Shown in pieces: positions 7,181-15,216 of a DNA stretch of 18,293 nucleotides (its first letter is position 1; every line of letters starts with the position of its first letter). The notes below the pieces were generated by a model. That model saw only the letters and a program-made list of their open reading frames with translations, searched no databases and was not told where the DNA came from. The stretch comes from CAZJOD01 sp964547525 (GTDB lineage Bacteria; Bacillota; Clostridia; JAAYHZ01): assembly GCA_964547525.1 (NCBI GenBank), contig CAZJOD010000069.1:1-18293 (forward strand), read 5' to 3'. A program made the translations under genes and the position numbers.

Positions 7181-7504
7181 GACAGAAATGGCCATAAAGA
7201 ATCAATTATCTCGATAAAACACAAATTTGAAAACACTCATGGTATAAAACTGTGTGTACTTCAGCAGTGGAAGTGAAATATGGAATGAATGGCTAATATC
7301 TCACATACCTAAGAGTTAAAGGTGAATGAGACAAACAAAGTAATAGGCAATTGTCGAATAAGGCTCAAAGTAACCAAAGATATCAAGCGTTTGCACTTAC
7401 AAATTACCAATTCATGAAAAGTACAGATAACATCCGGCTACTTAACTGTCAAAAACATGTGTAACAGAACAATTGTATTAAAAAAATTCATAGCAAACAA
7501 ATGT
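7181..7504. other. Gene-free gap with a structured segment
   Basis: No reading frame of note on either strand. The middle part (about 7250-7400) is purine-rich and contains a well-formed hairpin at 7299-7331: TCTCA/TGAGA, a symmetrical 3x3 internal loop, ACCT/AGGT and a 9-base loop. There is no T-run after it, so it is not a terminator. The segment reads more like structured RNA, or a remnant such as a group II intron domain, than spacer, but I cannot name a family. Confidence 0.35.
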
Positions 7505-7533
7505 TTGACTAATTAATTAAAATGTAATATAAT
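7505..7533 (+). promoter_or_regulatory. Predicted promoter of the radical SAM gene
   Basis: TTGACT (7505-7510) and a perfect TATAAT (7528-7533) are 17 bases apart, 31 bases before the ATG at 7565. Confidence 0.7.
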
Positions 7534-7564
7534 ATCAACAAGTAACCGAATTAAAGGTGATGAA

Positions 7565-8764
7565 ATGGCGAGTATTATATTAAAACCTGCAATGGGATAT
7601 AATGAGAAACTAAAGTTAATGAACGCATCCGCAAAATATGATGTTTCGGACAGAGAAGCGGATTCCTATATTTTTTCTTGCTTACCGGACGTAGAAAATA
7701 TTAAAGCTCCGACAAGTCCTCCAAAAGTACCTAAATTATTTATGTCTAATAATTGTACCTTCAATTGTGCTTATTGCGGTTGCCGGTGTAGTAATGATAT
7801 TACGAAACGGTATGTTGTTCCTCCCGGTGAATTAGCAGATATTGCAGTTAGAGAGGCTAAAAATAACGGCCATGGTATTTTCATCACATCAGCCATATAT
7901 AAAAATTCCGATTATACCGTGGAATTAATCATTGAAACATTACGTTTAATACGGAAAATACATAGGTATACCGGATATGTACATGCAAAAATTATGCCGG
8001 GAACGGATTTTCAATTAATCGATGAAGCCGGATTGTTAGCGGATCGACTTAGTGTTAATATCGAGTTACCTAAAAGCGATGGTTATGCCCTTATAGCAAA
8101 ACAAAAGAACAAGAAAAACATATTAACGCCAATTTCATATATGAGTTATTGTATCAAACAATCAGAAAATGAAATGAGTGTTTATGGACAAAAGTTTGCC
8201 CGTTCCGGTATAACAACGCAAATGATGGTAGGTACAATGAATGAAACAGACCGAACCATTTTGATTTTATCAGAAGCGCTATATCGGAAATATAACCTTC
8301 GACGAATATATTATTCGGCTTTTCACCCGGTTCAAGAATGTGAGTATTTGCCTTCGGAACCTACTCCCCAATGGCGAACGAGACGTTTATATCAAGCTGA
8401 CCGGTTATTACAGTTGTATGGTTTTCAATCAAGTGATTTATTTCCGGAATCTTATCCGAATTTGGATTTTGACATTGATCCAAAAGCCGCTTGGGCTCTT
8501 AGAAATCTTCATTTATTTCCTGTGGAAGTAAATACGGCAGATTATGAAATGTTGATTCGTATACCGGGTATCGGAATTACTTATGCGAAAAAAATATTAA
8601 AGGCACGAAAAACCCACAGGTTGACTCATGACCTTTTATTAAAAATGCATGTATCTACCAAAAGGGCTCAATATTTTATAACTTGTGACGGTAAATACAC
8701 AGGGGGTAATTTTCTTGGAAACCCGCAACTTCGTAAAAAATTATCGGATCAAAAAGACGTGTAG
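7565..8764 (+). CDS. Radical SAM protein with C-terminal helix-hairpin-helix (DNA modification/repair type)
   Basis: A 399-residue protein. The radical SAM cluster motif CxxxCxxC is at Cys 64, 68 and 71 (NNCTFNCAYCGC), which binds a 4Fe-4S cluster and S-adenosylmethionine. A helix-hairpin-helix DNA-binding motif lies at about 322-350 (VNTADYEMLIRIPGIGI, then AKKILKARK). This combination matches the family annotated as putative DNA modification/repair protein with radical SAM domain, usually encoded next to a uracil-DNA-glycosylase-like DUF4130 partner. That partner is absent here: the next gene is yjbQ and the previous is the M56 protease. The start is supported by AAAGGTG upstream and the promoter at 7505-7533. 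The reaction is unknown. Confidence 0.85.
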   Translation: MASIILKPAMGYNEKLKLMNASAKYDVSDREADSYIFSCLPDVENIKAPTSPPKVPKLFMSNNCTFNCAYCGCRCSNDITKRYVVPPGELADIAVREAKNNGHGIFITSAIYKNSDYTVELIIETLRLIRKIHRYTGYVHAKIMPGTDFQLIDEAGLLADRLSVNIELPKSDGYALIAKQKNKKNILTPISYMSYCIKQSENEMSVYGQKFARSGITTQMMVGTMNETDRTILILSEALYRKYNLRRIYYSAFHPVQECEYLPSEPTPQWRTRRLYQADRLLQLYGFQSSDLFPESYPNLDFDIDPKAAWALRNLHLFPVEVNTADYEMLIRIPGIGITYAKKILKARKTHRLTHDLLLKMHVSTKRAQYFITCDGKYTGGNFLGNPQLRKKLSDQKDV

Positions 8765-8779
8765 TTTAAACGTTTTTTT
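8751..8779 (+). terminator. Possible weak terminator at the end of the radical SAM gene
   Basis: An A-rich arm (8751-8760) pairs with ACGTTTTTTT (8770-8779) through an A-T-rich 10-bp stem with one G-T wobble, then the T-run. The stop codon of the radical SAM gene lies in the loop. The stem is weak, so read-through into yjbQ is possible. Confidence 0.3.
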
Positions 8780-8861
8780 TGGCTATTTCGACAATAGAGC
8801 CCCTGTTATCTTAAAATATTATATAATGAACATAAAACTTATTGATGAAAGAAGTGGTAAC

Positions 8862-9257
8862 ATGATTGAATATGCTTTAAGAACTACAAAGGCTGATGAT
8901 ATGATTAATATTACCAATGTAGTAGAAAATGAAGTTAAAAAAAGCCGAGTAGCGGATGGAGTTGTGATAGTCTTTATACCCCATACTACAGCGGGAGTAA
9001 CCATTAACGAAAATACCGATCCGGACGTTGTAGATGATATGCTTCTAGGATTGAGAAATACTTTTCCGGATAGAACTGCATATAAACACATGGAAGGTAA
9101 TTCACACGCTCATATAAAAGCTTCGATAATGGGTTCATCATGTAATGTTATAATAAAAAACGGAGAACTTGTGCTTGGTACATGGCAGGGTATTTACTTT
9201 TGTGAGTTTGACGGTCCGAGAAACAGAAAGATATATATTAAAGTTATGAAAGATTAA
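8862..9257 (+). CDS. yjbQ: YjbQ family protein (UPF0047)
   Basis: A 131-residue protein of the YjbQ/UPF0047 family, annotated elsewhere as secondary thiamine-phosphate synthase; the physiological role is unsettled. Family blocks are all present: VFIPHTTAGVTINEN (H41), then NTDPDVVDDML, NSHAHIKASIMG (H82, H84, K86), and LGTWQGIYFCEFDGPR (105-120). The ATG at 8862 starts the conserved fold; the frame is open upstream to 8685 but overlaps the radical SAM gene with no conserved sequence. GAAGTGG (8851-8857) is a moderate ribosome-binding site. A TATAAT at 8822-8827 lacks a good -35 box. The complete length and catalytic His residues suggest a functional gene. Confidence 0.88.
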   Translation: MIEYALRTTKADDMINITNVVENEVKKSRVADGVVIVFIPHTTAGVTINENTDPDVVDDMLLGLRNTFPDRTAYKHMEGNSHAHIKASIMGSSCNVIIKNGELVLGTWQGIYFCEFDGPRNRKIYIKVMKD

Positions 9258-9392
9258 TTATTGATATCCGGTGTTCATAGTTTCAATGATATTATGGCCG
9301 GGTATTATTGGGAACATCTTTTATTTAATGTTTTCGGGGTGAAACGTATAGAACAAATAATAAAGAAAAGTGAAAAATTAAAGAAGACTTGA
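9258..9392 (+). pseudogene. Unidentified short reading frame directly after the yjbQ stop
   Basis: In the same frame as yjbQ, right after its TAA, 44 codons stay open to TGA at 9390-9392. The peptide has a protein-like composition (GVHSFNDIMAGYYWEHLLF, then VFGVKRIEQIIKKSEKLKK), with aromatic residues and an amphipathic lysine-rich end like a C-terminal helix. No ATG and no clear ribosome-binding site precede it; a TTG at 9261 is the only early start. It is most likely the 3' end of a decayed gene, though I do not recognise the family. Chance open frame is the alternative. Confidence 0.4.
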
Positions 9393-9412
9393 ATTAGTAA
9401 ATTAGAAAAAGA

Positions 9413-9441
9413 TTGACAAAGCTCAAAGGATTTGTTACTAT
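9413..9441 (+). promoter_or_regulatory. Predicted promoter of the ABC exporter operon
   Basis: A consensus TTGACA (9413-9418) and TACTAT (9436-9441) are 17 bases apart. A short dyad TTAC-N5-GTAA (9435-9447) overlaps the -10 box. The leader to the first ABC gene is about 210 bases and contains only tiny frames, for example a 15-codon one at 9491-9538 without a good ribosome-binding site. Confidence 0.6.
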
Positions 9442-9656
9442 TTGTAATAAAGTTGAAGTAATTATATGGAAAATTTGAAATAAAGTAATAATGGATAGTA
9501 GAACAATCAATGTAATGTGTAACAATCCTCTTATTTAGAAAGTGCTTATATTTTTTATTAATTGCCTGATAATGGAGATGATGGTTTAAGTAAATTGTTG
9601 AGTTTTATATATTGTTAACTATTAGCCGTATCTATTTTTACATACAGAGGTTTTTT

Positions 9657-11435
9657 ATGTCAGGCTTTAAATGTTTTATAAATTTGATCCGAATACCCGT
9701 TAAACATTCACCGATTATAGCACTTACGCGGCTTGCAGGTACATTAATTAAGTCGTTATTACCTGCGTTTAAAGCTATCGTTTTGGCAAAATTTATTGAT
9801 ACTGCAATAGGAGTGTTTTCCGGTTTTCTTTTATATAAAGATATAATCACCACTATTATTCTTTTATTCTGTGTTCTCATATACGAGAATCTGTACCATA
9901 GTATTGTAAATACGTTAACGGTAAAGATGGATATGAAGCTGAGAATGCACTTAAGGTCTGTGATTGTGGATAAAAGAGCGAAACTAAAGTATTCTTTAAT
10001 TGAAGATAATGATACTTGGGATTTGATAGCCAGAGTATGCGCTTCTCCTGATGAAAAATTTAACAGTGCTTTTGCGCAAACACTAAACCTTATTGAGTTT
10101 ATTGGTACGGTATCAAGCGTTATAATTCTACTTACAGCCTATATTTGGTGGGTGGGAATTCTAATTTTAGGAATGTTTATACCTATTGTGTTGATATCTG
10201 TAAAAGGTGGTAAAAAGCAATATGAATCTGAAAAAGAAGCAATAAAGCTTGATAGACGACATGAATACTTGTTTAAGATAATGCAGTCCCGTGACTATAT
10301 TGAGGAAAGAACAATTTTTAATTACACACCCCGACTATTAGAAAAACATTCTAAGATATATATACAGGCCACAATGTATAGGCTCAAGACGGAAATAATA
10401 TGGCATTTAAGAGCAAATAGGGTCGTTCTGCTGTTTTCCGTAATGATGATGTTTGTAATAATAGCCCTTGTAAATCCTTTAATAACCGGAGTCGTCACAG
10501 TAGGAATATTCATATCGCTTATTCAAGCTGTACATACATTAAGCAATCATGTCGGATGGCAGGTCAATTTTCTGGTAGATCGGTTTGCTAAAAATTGTGA
10601 GTATATAAAAGATTATTTTCTCTTTATGAATCTTGAAGAAACTAAATTTGCGAATTCAATTCCAAGAAAAGGTCTTGAAATTGAAAAAGTAGAGTTTAAG
10701 AATGTGTGGTTTAAATACCCCCATACGGATAGATACATACTAAATGGGATTAACATAAAATTAGAAAAAGGTAAACATTATTCTATTGTCGGAGCCAATG
10801 GAACAGGGAAAACCACAATAACTAAGCTTATAACAGGACTCTATGACAATTATGAAGGTGAAATATTAATAAACGGTGTTAATTTAAAAGACATTCCCTT
10901 ATACATGCTTAAGTCTTCCGTAGCTTGTGTTTTCCAAGATTTTAATAAATATGAGATTTCATTAAAAGATAATATAGCGGTTGGAACAATTAATGATGAG
11001 AACGATATTGATATCCGGCTAAAGAAAGCCATAGATACGGTAAAGTTGAGTGAAGCCGCTAAGTTACTACCTAATGGTATAAATACATATTTAGGAAAAA
11101 TAAAAGAAGGTGGGCAAGACATAAGTGGTGGGCAATGGCAAAGAATCGCTCTGGCAAGGTCGATTATAGGAAACGCAACATTAAGGATACTTGATGAACC
11201 CACTGCCAGTCTTGATCCTATATCCGAAAGTGAAGTATACTCACAGTTTGAAAACATAAGCAAAGGTGTTACCACGATTTTTATTAGCCATAGATTAGGC
11301 TCTACAAAGTTAGCTGATAAAATATTTGTAATTTCAGATGGTGTTGTTAAAGAAGAGGGCAGTCATGAATCGTTACTTAGATTACAGGGCTTATACTTTA
11401 CAATGTATGAAAGTCAGAGAGGGTGGTATTTATGA
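9657..11435 (+). CDS. ABC exporter half-transporter 1 (TMD-NBD)
   Basis: A 592-residue fusion of a six-helix-type membrane domain (residues about 1-320) and an ATPase domain (about 340-592). Motifs in order: Walker A GANGTGKT (379-386), Q-loop FQDFNKY, signature ISGGQWQR (489-496), Walker B with catalytic Glu LRILDEP, D-loop SLD, and H-loop ISHR (His 545). All catalytic residues are present. There is no C39 peptidase domain. The ATG at 9657 is chosen for AGAGG at 9646-9650, 6 bases upstream; a TTG at 9612 is the alternative. It overlaps the next ABC gene by ATGA, so the two probably form a heterodimer. The exported substrate (peptide, lipid or drug) is unknown and no candidate peptide gene is visible nearby. 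Confidence 0.88.
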   Translation: MSGFKCFINLIRIPVKHSPIIALTRLAGTLIKSLLPAFKAIVLAKFIDTAIGVFSGFLLYKDIITTIILLFCVLIYENLYHSIVNTLTVKMDMKLRMHLRSVIVDKRAKLKYSLIEDNDTWDLIARVCASPDEKFNSAFAQTLNLIEFIGTVSSVIILLTAYIWWVGILILGMFIPIVLISVKGGKKQYESEKEAIKLDRRHEYLFKIMQSRDYIEERTIFNYTPRLLEKHSKIYIQATMYRLKTEIIWHLRANRVVLLFSVMMMFVIIALVNPLITGVVTVGIFISLIQAVHTLSNHVGWQVNFLVDRFAKNCEYIKDYFLFMNLEETKFANSIPRKGLEIEKVEFKNVWFKYPHTDRYILNGINIKLEKGKHYSIVGANGTGKTTITKLITGLYDNYEGEILINGVNLKDIPLYMLKSSVACVFQDFNKYEISLKDNIAVGTINDENDIDIRLKKAIDTVKLSEAAKLLPNGINTYLGKIKEGGQDISGGQWQRIALARSIIGNATLRILDEPTASLDPISESEVYSQFENISKGVTTIFISHRLGSTKLADKIFVISDGVVKEEGSHESLLRLQGLYFTMYESQRGWYL

Positions 11436-13189
11436 AGACAAAGAATCTCTCCTCTTGGAAAACGCTGTTATCAATTGTTTTATTGGTTTTCAAGACAATA
11501 CCCGTACTTACAATTATGTTTAATGTTTTAGGCTTGTTTACCGGAATATTGGCCGGAATGACAACAATAGTAAATGATTTTCTTTTTAACAAGATTTCTG
11601 ATGCCGCGGCTATGAAAGATGCAAAAATATTGTATTCCCCGATACTTATCTATGGTATTTTTTTACTTGTGCAGCAAATTATTAATGCTTTCAGCTCGTT
11701 CATGCGTTCACCTATGCTTAAGGAAAACAGAAGAGTGATGTATGGCAAGATATTATTAAAAGCTTCAAAAATTGCACCTGAGTCATTCGAAGATCCTGCC
11801 TTTTTAGATGATATAAACAAAGCTCAGGAAAGCGTTAACACATTAGTATACATAGCAACTACTTTCACTAGAATATTTATTCTGTCAATGCCTGTTTTAA
11901 TTATAAATGGAGTTTACTTATTCAGACTCAAACCGGTTCTTTTATTTTCTTTGCTGCTGGCAATGATTCCTATAATGATAATGCAGGTTATAAGAACAAA
12001 GTATTTTGCTAATTTAGAAGAAAAATCTGCGCCGTTAAGAAGAGAATGCGATTATTATGAAAAAATAATCTGTGACAGGGAATATTTTAAAGAAACAAGA
12101 TTACTAGGAGCTTTTGAGTTCTTTAAATCAATGTTTAGTAACGCTATCATATCGTTAAATAGTAATATATGGAAAACAGAGAAGAAGACCGCTATTATCG
12201 AAATATCTTTCCGAATTGTATCAACAGTAGGATACTGTTCAATAATATACTTATTATTTATACTGCTAATGAATAAAGAAATTTCTGTAGCGTCATTTGC
12301 AGTTGTCTTGACTTCCGTATCAACGTTTATTCAAACATTAGAAAACATTGTATCCGGTAATTTTACGGTAATATCCGGTGATCTGGGCAAAGCCGGAAAC
12401 CTATTACGATTTTTGCGAATGGAAGAAAGCGTACAAAATGACGATCTTAAAAAAACTACAGAAGATATAGTATTAAATAATGTAAGCTTCAAGTACCCCG
12501 GCAATGATGAATATGCTGTAAAAGATGTATCCCTTCAGATAAAAAAAGGCGAAATTATTGCAGTTGTAGGAGCAAATGGTGCCGGTAAATCAACACTTGT
12601 AAGATTAATTAGCGGTATTTATAAACCAACAAAAGGTGAAGTTATTTTGCACGGAATCAATACAAAACATGGAAGTAATAAAGTTTTATTTGAGAATGTC
12701 TCGGCCATTTTTCAAAAATATCGAAGATATATGATGACTTTGAGTGAAAATATTACAATCAGTAGTGAAAAGGAAAATGATATAATAGAATCTTTAAAGG
12801 CTGCCGATGTGGATATAACCGGCTTACCGGATGGACTGGACACAATGTTGAGCCGGGAATTTGGTGGAACTGATTTAAGTGGTGGACAATGGCAACGAAT
12901 TGCTATTTCAAGAGGATACTATAGAGATCATAATATTATATTCCTAGATGAGCCGACAGCGGCTATTGATCCTATTGAAGAAACTAAAATCTATAATAAA
13001 TTTACTGATATTTCAAAAGGTAAAACGACTGTGATTGTTACCCACAGGATGGGTTCTGTTAAAATTGCTGACAGGATATATGTTTTAGAAAGCGGTAGTA
13101 TAGCTGAGTACGGTACGCATGAAGAATTGTTGAAAGCTAATGGCTTGTATGCAGGAATGTGGTCTTCTCAAGCACAATGGTATAATTGA
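11432..13189 (+). CDS. ABC exporter half-transporter 2 (TMD-NBD)
   Basis: A 585-residue partner with the same architecture. Membrane segments fall near residues 12-45, 66-88, 140-185 and 255-310. ATPase motifs: Walker A GANGAGKST (380-388), Q-loop FQKYRRY, signature LSGGQWQR (482-489), Walker B IIFLDEP, D-loop AID, H-loop VTHR (His 538). Both half-transporters keep the catalytic Glu and His, so neither nucleotide site looks degenerate, unlike many heterodimeric exporters. The ATG overlaps the previous stop (ATGA, 11432-11435), with GAGAGGG at 11417-11423 inside the upstream gene: a sign of coupled, equal translation. No strong terminator follows; the next sizeable gene is convergent. Confidence 0.88.
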   Translation: MKTKNLSSWKTLLSIVLLVFKTIPVLTIMFNVLGLFTGILAGMTTIVNDFLFNKISDAAAMKDAKILYSPILIYGIFLLVQQIINAFSSFMRSPMLKENRRVMYGKILLKASKIAPESFEDPAFLDDINKAQESVNTLVYIATTFTRIFILSMPVLIINGVYLFRLKPVLLFSLLLAMIPIMIMQVIRTKYFANLEEKSAPLRRECDYYEKIICDREYFKETRLLGAFEFFKSMFSNAIISLNSNIWKTEKKTAIIEISFRIVSTVGYCSIIYLLFILLMNKEISVASFAVVLTSVSTFIQTLENIVSGNFTVISGDLGKAGNLLRFLRMEESVQNDDLKKTTEDIVLNNVSFKYPGNDEYAVKDVSLQIKKGEIIAVVGANGAGKSTLVRLISGIYKPTKGEVILHGINTKHGSNKVLFENVSAIFQKYRRYMMTLSENITISSEKENDIIESLKAADVDITGLPDGLDTMLSREFGGTDLSGGQWQRIAISRGYYRDHNIIFLDEPTAAIDPIEETKIYNKFTDISKGKTTVIVTHRMGSVKIADRIYVLESGSIAEYGTHEELLKANGLYAGMWSSQAQWYN

Positions 13190-13273
13190 AGTAATGACTG
13201 TGAAAAAAGCGTAAAAAGATATAGGACTATGAAAAAAGGTTATTGATTGAACCGGATGAAAAGGTTGAGGAAT

Positions 13274-13295
13274 AGGCGATAAAAATGTATCGCTA
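13274..13295 (+). other. Hairpin downstream of the ABC operon
   Basis: ATAG(G)CGATA and TATCGCTAT pair with one bulged G around a short A-rich loop. Only a run of four T follows after several bases, so it could be a weak terminator or an mRNA 3' end stabiliser. Confidence 0.3.
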
Positions 13296-13381
13296 TATAG
13301 TTTTAAATGCTGTATGCAGGTTGTTAAAACTTTAAAGACGCCTACACCGAAAAGTTGACGGTGTAAGTTTGGAGGATTGCT

Positions 13382-13525
13382 ATGACCGGTATGCAAATGA
13401 CAAATAGTAGCTTCTATGTGATGATATATTTAATACAAAATAAAAGAAGAAAAAAACTCCCGAATACCGGGATATCCGCTCGTTTAATTATTGTTTGTTC
13501 AGCTTTATTTCTTCTTCTTCGATGA
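13382..13525 (+). CDS. Candidate 47-residue small protein ending in LPNTG plus a hydrophobic tail (doubtful)
   Basis: An ATG at 13382 follows GGAGG (13371-13375) with ideal 6-base spacing, and a hairpin (TACACCG/CGGTGTA, 13343-13365) precedes it. The peptide has no signal sequence of note, then KRRKKLPNTG (21-30), a short hydrophobic stretch (LIIVCSALFLLL) and a final Arg, reminiscent of a sortase signal. Caution: the codons for LPNTG are exactly the terminator hairpin of metG read on the opposite strand, and the last 38 bases overlap metG antisense, so the motif may be accidental. A true sorting signal would also need a secreted N-terminal part. It may be a decayed gene end or a chance frame. 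Confidence 0.25.
   Translation: MTGMQMTNSSFYVMIYLIQNKRRKKLPNTGISARLIIVCSALFLLLR
13450..13472 (-). terminator. Intrinsic terminator of metG
   Basis: On the minus strand a 5-bp stem (TCCCG/CGGGA, 13472-13468 with 13462-13458) and a five-base loop are followed by G and a T-run (plus-strand A-run 13451-13456). It starts about 15 bases after the metG stop. Confidence 0.6.
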
Positions 13526-15113
13526 CCTTTTTATCAATCCTTTCAAATAGAATTTCCACTTGCCCAATCGATAGACCGGCCGGAATTTCTATACATTGCC
13601 AAGTCGACTTTCCAAGCTTTAATATATTTCGTACTTTTTCTGATGAGAATGGTAAAAAGGGATCAAGCAGCAATGAAAGATTGGCGATAATCTGTACACA
13701 TGTGTTTAGAGTTTCTTTGCACTTTGGAATATCATTCTTTATTGTAATCCAAGGTTGTTCCTCATCAAAGTATTTATTTGCCGATCGCACAAATGCAAAG
13801 ATTGTATTTAGTGCTTCCTTTAAATTTCCTTTTTCTATCAGTTCTCCGATACATGGATAGAGCTTGCTTAATGTTTGAAAAATGTTTTGAGAGCACTGTG
13901 CGTCGGGTACCTTATTTTCGAAATACTTTCGAATAAACACAAAGCTGCGGTTTACAAAGTTCCCGTATGCTCCTAAAAGCTCTCCGTTATGACTGTTAAT
14001 AAATTCTCTCCAGGTAAAGTCCGTATCCCTCTTTTCCGGTCCGTTACCAATCAAAAAATAACGGATGGAATCAGGATTGTATCGTTCGATAATATCTTTT
14101 ACCCATATTGCCCAATTTGCGCTGGTAGAAATTTTTCTACCTTCAAGGGTAAGATATTCGCCGGATATAATATCATCCGGGAGTTTCAGCTTGACATCGG
14201 TTCGACCTAAGAGCAGTCCCGGTAGAATAATAGTATGAAAAGGTATATTATCCTTGCCATGAACATAATATTGCCTTGAGCTGTTCCAGAATTCATAAAA
14301 ATCAATTTTGCGCCGGCAGCACAGTGTATAGCAGTCTGAAAGGTAACCGAGAACATTTTCAGCCCAGATATATATTCTCTTGCTGTCAAATCCGTCTCTT
14401 GGTACTGATATGCCCCAATCCAGATCCCGAGTCAAGCTTCTGTCACGTAGACCTTCATTGATATACCTTTTTGACATCTCATAAGCATTTTTTCTCCAGT
14501 TGCTATGATTTTCAATGTATCTTTCCAGCTTATCTTTCATCCTGGTGACAGCCAGATAAAGATGGTTGGTGTTTCGGAATTCAGGTGACTCTCCGCATAT
14601 GCTACATTCTGCATATAAAAGATTTTCCGGATCCAATACATTCCCACATGCTTCACATTGGTCACCTCTTGCAAACTTACCACAATACGGGCATAACCCT
14701 TTTACATAACGATCAGGTAAAAATTGCTTGCAATTATCACAATATGCCTGTGGAGTACTTTTCTCATAAACATATTCTCCATCATAAAGTTTTTTATGAA
14801 AGTCGGTAACAAAGCTTTTATGCTCGTTTCCGGATGTTTTTGCATATAGATCATAAGAAAAGCCAAGACGATGGAAGCAGTCGACAAACTCGTTGTGATA
14901 AAAATCACTGACTTCTTCAGGTGTTTTGTTTTCTTGTCCGGCTCTGATTGCGACCGGTGTGCCATGACAGTCGCTGCCCGATATGAAAAACACTGTATCA
15001 TCTTTTGCTCTATAATATCTTGCCAGTACATCTCCCGGCAATAATGCCGCTATATGACCGATATGCAAAGAACCGTTTGCATAAGGCCATGCATTTCCAA
15101 TTAAAACATTCAT
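13488..15113 (-). CDS. metG: Methionyl-tRNA synthetase, zinc-knuckle type
   Basis: A 541-residue class I enzyme that charges tRNA-Met. The HIGH motif is at residues 17-20 (SLHIGHIAALLPGD). Four CxxC pairs (125/128, 141/144, 153/156, 170/173) indicate two zinc knuckles, as in the archaeal/E. coli branch (MetRS2-like) rather than the zinc-poor common Gram-positive type. The KMSKS loop reads KISTS (327-331), so the second Lys is Thr. The C-terminal EMAP-like tRNA-binding domain is absent. The ATG at 15113 is preferred because AGAGGTG (15126-15120) is the ribosome-binding site; an earlier in-frame GTG lies inside that site. Expression is set by the T-box upstream. It could be a second, possibly acquired metG; MetRS2-type enzymes are known to be insensitive to some MetRS inhibitors. 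Confidence 0.92.
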   Translation of the reverse strand: MNVLIGNAWPYANGSLHIGHIAALLPGDVLARYYRAKDDTVFFISGSDCHGTPVAIRAGQENKTPEEVSDFYHNEFVDCFHRLGFSYDLYAKTSGNEHKSFVTDFHKKLYDGEYVYEKSTPQAYCDNCKQFLPDRYVKGLCPYCGKFARGDQCEACGNVLDPENLLYAECSICGESPEFRNTNHLYLAVTRMKDKLERYIENHSNWRKNAYEMSKRYINEGLRDRSLTRDLDWGISVPRDGFDSKRIYIWAENVLGYLSDCYTLCCRRKIDFYEFWNSSRQYYVHGKDNIPFHTIILPGLLLGRTDVKLKLPDDIISGEYLTLEGRKISTSANWAIWVKDIIERYNPDSIRYFLIGNGPEKRDTDFTWREFINSHNGELLGAYGNFVNRSFVFIRKYFENKVPDAQCSQNIFQTLSKLYPCIGELIEKGNLKEALNTIFAFVRSANKYFDEEQPWITIKNDIPKCKETLNTCVQIIANLSLLLDPFLPFSSEKVRNILKLGKSTWQCIEIPAGLSIGQVEILFERIDKKVIEEEEIKLNKQ

Positions 15114-15171
15114 CAAACGCACCTCTTTCTAAATTTATTTAAATTCGCAATTGTATAACAAAATACACATT

Positions 15172-15216
15172 AAAAAAGCTCTCACCTCCAGGATATAATT
15201 TCCTGGGGACGAGAGC
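15172..15216 (-). terminator. T-box regulated intrinsic terminator
   Basis: GCTCTC (15216-15211) pairs with GAGAGC (15183-15178), continued by wobble pairs and an inner CCAGGA/TCCTGG helix with a 7-base loop, then six T (15177-15172). The 5' arm contains the CGTCCCC needed for the antiterminator, so only one of the two can form. Confidence 0.9.

Noticed and set aside
8685..8861. N-terminal extension of YjbQ overlapping the radical SAM gene
   Set aside because: The YjbQ fold starts at 8862; the extension is the radical SAM coding sequence in another frame.
9491..9538. 15-codon frame in the ABC leader as a signalling or bacteriocin peptide
   Set aside because: No good ribosome-binding site, no leader-core layout, and length expected by chance.
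10850..11275. 141-codon minus-strand frame opposite the first ABC ATPase domain
   Set aside because: Antisense shadow of highly conserved ATPase motifs.
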